A stretch of 60,000 nt of DNA, from positions 13,401,501 through 13,461,500 of the forward strand of contig NC_088310.1 in the NCBI RefSeq assembly GCF_910592395.1, read 5' to 3'. The translations under genes and the position numbers were made by a program. This DNA is from Lineus longissimus. Lineage: Eukaryota > Nemertea > Pilidiophora > Heteronemertea > Lineidae. Under the pieces are notes generated by a model. It was given only the letters and a program-made list of their open reading frames with translations. It made no database searches and was not told the DNA's origin. Positions 57,504 to 60,000 of this stretch are shown piece after piece. Position 1 is the stretch's first letter. The number at the start of each line of letters is the position of its first letter.

Positions 57504-58468
57504 AATATGTAAAGTCAAGGACTTAGTGAGCCCCCCTTTAGGTCGGGGGAGCACCCCCGAACCCCCCTACGATAGCGTAACGTTTTTACCCAGTACAATG
57601 GAGGGGAAACCCCCCCCCCCCCCACCCCCCATGTTGGGACCAATCATAGTTCCTTCCGACACATTTTTGTTTTGGTAATGTAATACAGTGTGATTGTCCT
57701 TATTCACGGGAATCGGGCATTTCCAGTGATATACGACACAAATGGGTTGTCCTTATGCATTCACGATGGAAACGCATTTTAAAATAGATGTTACGTCCTG
57801 TTAATGGGGCTCGTCATCATCGCGTACATTTGGGAAAAACTCCCTAACGAGACCGGAGCAGACAGCTGAAAGTAGTTTAATTATTGGCCGCTAGGGTGCA
57901 GAATGTACGCCGCTCACCCGAATTTTTCACGCAACTATAGCTGAATAGAGCTAGTTCTAGTTTGTGATTCATTTTGATACTTCAGATTTGGGCAGTAGAC
58001 CAATATAACTTAGTCGTCAGTGTGGTTTTAAGCAGGGAAAACGTATTTGTTTTTCTTTAAGTGCCTTTTTTGGACGGGTGTGTGCGATTGTTTTGTTTAT
58101 GTCACGTGACCTCGACCATGTCGACACAAAATTGATATAAAACCATCTTTTCTGTCATTATTTATGACGGATATTTCTCTAATAAAAATATCAATAAAAA
58201 ATATCAATATAATTGGCCAATTTCTTAGGCATATGTAGCGAATTCCCATGAAGATTTAAATTAGATGTTCTCGTAACCTGTTACAACTGGTCTGATTTAT
58301 AATTCCGCGCTACAACTGGTCTGATTTATTAATTCAGCGCCATTTTGAAAAACCAAAAAAAATTGTTTGTTGGATATACAATAGTTACTCTCTTTATTTC
58401 ACTTCATTTACATTATATACTCCCGCACACACGTGTATCTTAAGAGCCCCTCCTAAAGGGGGGCTTAT
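57504..58468. mobile_element. GC-tract element, copy c4, internally deleted
   Basis: Starts AATATGTAAAGTCAAGG and ends CTCCTAAAGGGGGGCTTA. It lacks the AGTGCAAGCTCTAACAAC and ACATAGGTTTTTACCAGTGC part present in c1-c3, and has a separate poly-C tract at 57610-57622. Confidence 0.75.
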
Positions 58469-58677
58469 TAGGAATATTGTGCTGTAAATAACTGGCTTTT
58501 GTAGTCGATATCGCCTATCCATGCAGGCAAAAACAGATAATGAAGTCGGGTTGCCACCTAGACTTAAATGTAACCGTTTTCTCGTGCTCAGCGAAACCGC
58601 AGAAATGACTCAGCAGTAAATAAAACGGTTACGTCCAGCTAAACGTTCACGTCGCGCTATCCGTGCGCCTGCGAAAC
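58469..58677. other. Spacer, no feature recognised
   Basis: Unique-looking sequence; may be the non-coding flank of the MULE element. Confidence 0.3.
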
Positions 58678-59172
58678 CTATGGCAAGCCAAAGCGGAATT
58701 TATTCAAGACTTTAGAATTACCATTCAAGAAGTTAAATATAAGTTCAAGAAGGAAATATATGTTCAAGACTAAAATATGTTCAACCTTGAATCAAATGTT
58801 TTCAACCTTGAATAAAATATGTTCAACCTTGAATCAAATATGTTCAACCTTGAATAAAATATGTCCAACCTTGAACAAAATATATTCAACCTTGAATAAA
58901 ATATGTCCAACCTTGAACAAAATATATTCAACCTTGAACAAAATATATTCAAGACTCACGTGACCATATTCAAGACGCACGTTGGACATATTTTATTCAA
59001 GGTTGAACATATTTGATTCAAGGTTGAACATATTTTATTCAAGGTTGAAAACATTTGATTCAAGGTTGAACATATTTTAGTCTTGAACATATATTTCCTT
59101 CTTGAACTTATATTTAACTTCTTGAATGGTAATTCTAAAGTCTTGAATAAATTCCGCTTTGGCTTGCCATAG
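58678..59172. mobile_element. Near-perfect palindromic (foldback) element with internal minisatellite
   Basis: CTATGGCAAGCCAAAGCGGA at the left tip is the exact reverse complement of the right tip ending CTTTGGCTTGCCATAG. Both arms continue with AATTTATTCAAGACTTTAGA and GTTCAAGAAGGAAATATATG, then about 21-bp units ATGTTCAACCTTGAATAAAAT (eight or more on the left, about five on the right). The centre carries CTCACGTGACC. It follows the last MULE codons. Confidence 0.85.
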
Positions 59173-60000
59173 AAAGCACCCTAATATGTCCTATGCGACG
59201 TAGGAATTGCTCCATGGTCTTTGTTCCTGCATTGTAGTCCACACACAGGTTCTGCAGCCGCCTCTGATGCTCCTGTACTGCGCGACGAACTCGTTTCCTA
59301 GGTTGGTTGCCGATAGTGTTTTGTGCGAGAACGGTGCGAACACTTTGTTCCTCGAGCTGCAGGTTCTTGATAAACTTCCAAACAGTTGGATGCGTGTGGC
59401 CGACCATATGCGTGAATTTATTGTTCCATGCTTCGCACACGTTGTTTGTTCGTGGATCACCCCCGAGCGTGGTCTCATGCACGTTCCAAAGTTTTGGGGA
59501 AAAGTCGGTTGGCCTCTTCGAAGGTGAATTGCACATCTGGTGCACGAACGTTTCTGTAGGGGCCCGTCACGTAGGTGGAATCAAAGTAGTCAATCAAGTC
59601 ATTTGCAACTGCTGGAGCGATGCGTCTGATGTGGGCCATGCCGTCTTCTGCATCCTCAAGGGGCAAAAAGGCCAGGCCGTCAAGCATCCCACAGAAGTGT
59701 CTGAATTCGTCCTGCTCCTTGTACAGGTTTACGAGTCCCAGTTCTTGGATTTTCCTCCACGTCGACTGTGTCAGGTGATAAAAGCATCCCTTTATCTCTG
59801 TATCATCTCCAATAACATTGTTCAAAGCGTTGAATGCGGCTAATTCAAAATCGATCATACATATTCTAAGGCTGGGGGTATGTCCGAATGCATCCTCACA
59901 TTTACGAATAATTGTCCCTAGAAGTTCATTGTAAGTGTCCATTGTTTTTCGCTGAAGCAAAGCGGCAGCCGATAGCACGTTCACCTCTCCAGCTGGAACA
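59173..60000 (-). pseudogene. MULE transposase, C-terminal part, frameshifted, cut by window edge
   Basis: Minus-strand frame 59475-60000 reads LLQRKTMDTYNEL, ICMIDFELAAFNALNNVI, IKGCFYHLTQSTWRKIQELG and YFDSTYVTGPYR; a second frame (59545 downward) continues PKLWNVHETTLGGDPRTNNV, CEAWNNKFTHMVGHTHP and VWKFIKNLQLEEQSVRT. This is the order of Mutator-like (MULE) transposases: DDE-type core, CFYH, then DPRTNN-E. The two frames overlap at about 59490-59545, so one base has been lost or gained near the CCCC/AAAA run at 59497-59510. The N-terminal zinc finger lies beyond the window. A palindromic element replaces the sequence after RRIGHIRVLS. The copy at 30.4 kb is the same family but far more decayed. 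Confidence 0.8.

Noticed and set aside
58760-58963. ORF of repeated CSTLNKI units
   Set aside because: It is translation of the 21-bp minisatellite in the palindromic element and is open on both strands.

Overview
The window reads as animal nuclear DNA, most likely from a marine invertebrate (a lophotrochozoan or an invertebrate deuterostome; the sequence alone does not settle which). Genes are broken into short exons with good GT-AG boundaries and compatible phases, none of the coding is operonic, and most of the 60 kb is transposable-element sequence. Function calls rest on reading motifs by eye; no database search was run.

Left part (1-13.6 kb, minus strand): a multi-exon gene starts at 13582. 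Eight consecutive exons (13346-13582, 12055-12199, 11245-11440, 10807-10981, 10146-10393, 9150-9720, 6894-7072, 6474-6600) splice into one 626-codon frame resembling the G2/M-phase-specific E3 ligase-like (G2E3-like) HECT family. The HECT N-lobe is visible; the catalytic C-lobe is not. Three further minus-strand exons (1886-2041, 328-460, 1-55, the last running off the window) encode a TALE-like homeodomain and an HMG-box-like stretch. Their phases allow them to be the 3' end of the same gene, but they may be a second gene.

Middle (13.6-39.9 kb): minisatellites and tandem repeats, a 3-kb pogo/Tigger-like element (15907-18933), several families of Helentron-associated (HINE-like) non-autonomous elements, a pair of inverted lysine-rich-looking minisatellites, an intact single-exon protein kinase ORF (27510-28757, minus), a decayed LINE, and a decayed FLYWCH/MULE transposase (30.4-31.75 kb).

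Right part (39.9-51.7 kb, minus strand): two phase-matched exons, 51397-51642 and 39927-40706, encode a homologue of MAD2L1BP (p31comet), the spindle-checkpoint-silencing partner of MAD2. Its roughly 10.7-kb intron holds LINE ends, three or more HINE-like elements and MITEs. One further exon-like segment (50901-51080) sits in that intron. From 53.6 to 58.5 kb there is a nested cluster of one GC-tract-rich element family, then a 495-bp palindromic element inserted at the end of a second MULE transposase that runs off the right edge.

The strongest observations are: (1) HINE-like families whose two ends carry different but always mutually complementary subterminal repeats; (2) a HINE-like copy at 22-24.6 kb that carries a piece matching the 5' region of the MAD2L1BP gene in this same window; (3) the HECT N-lobe gene lacking a C-lobe and followed in phase by homeodomain exons; (4) the kinase ORF, the only long intact ORF in a graveyard of mobile elements.
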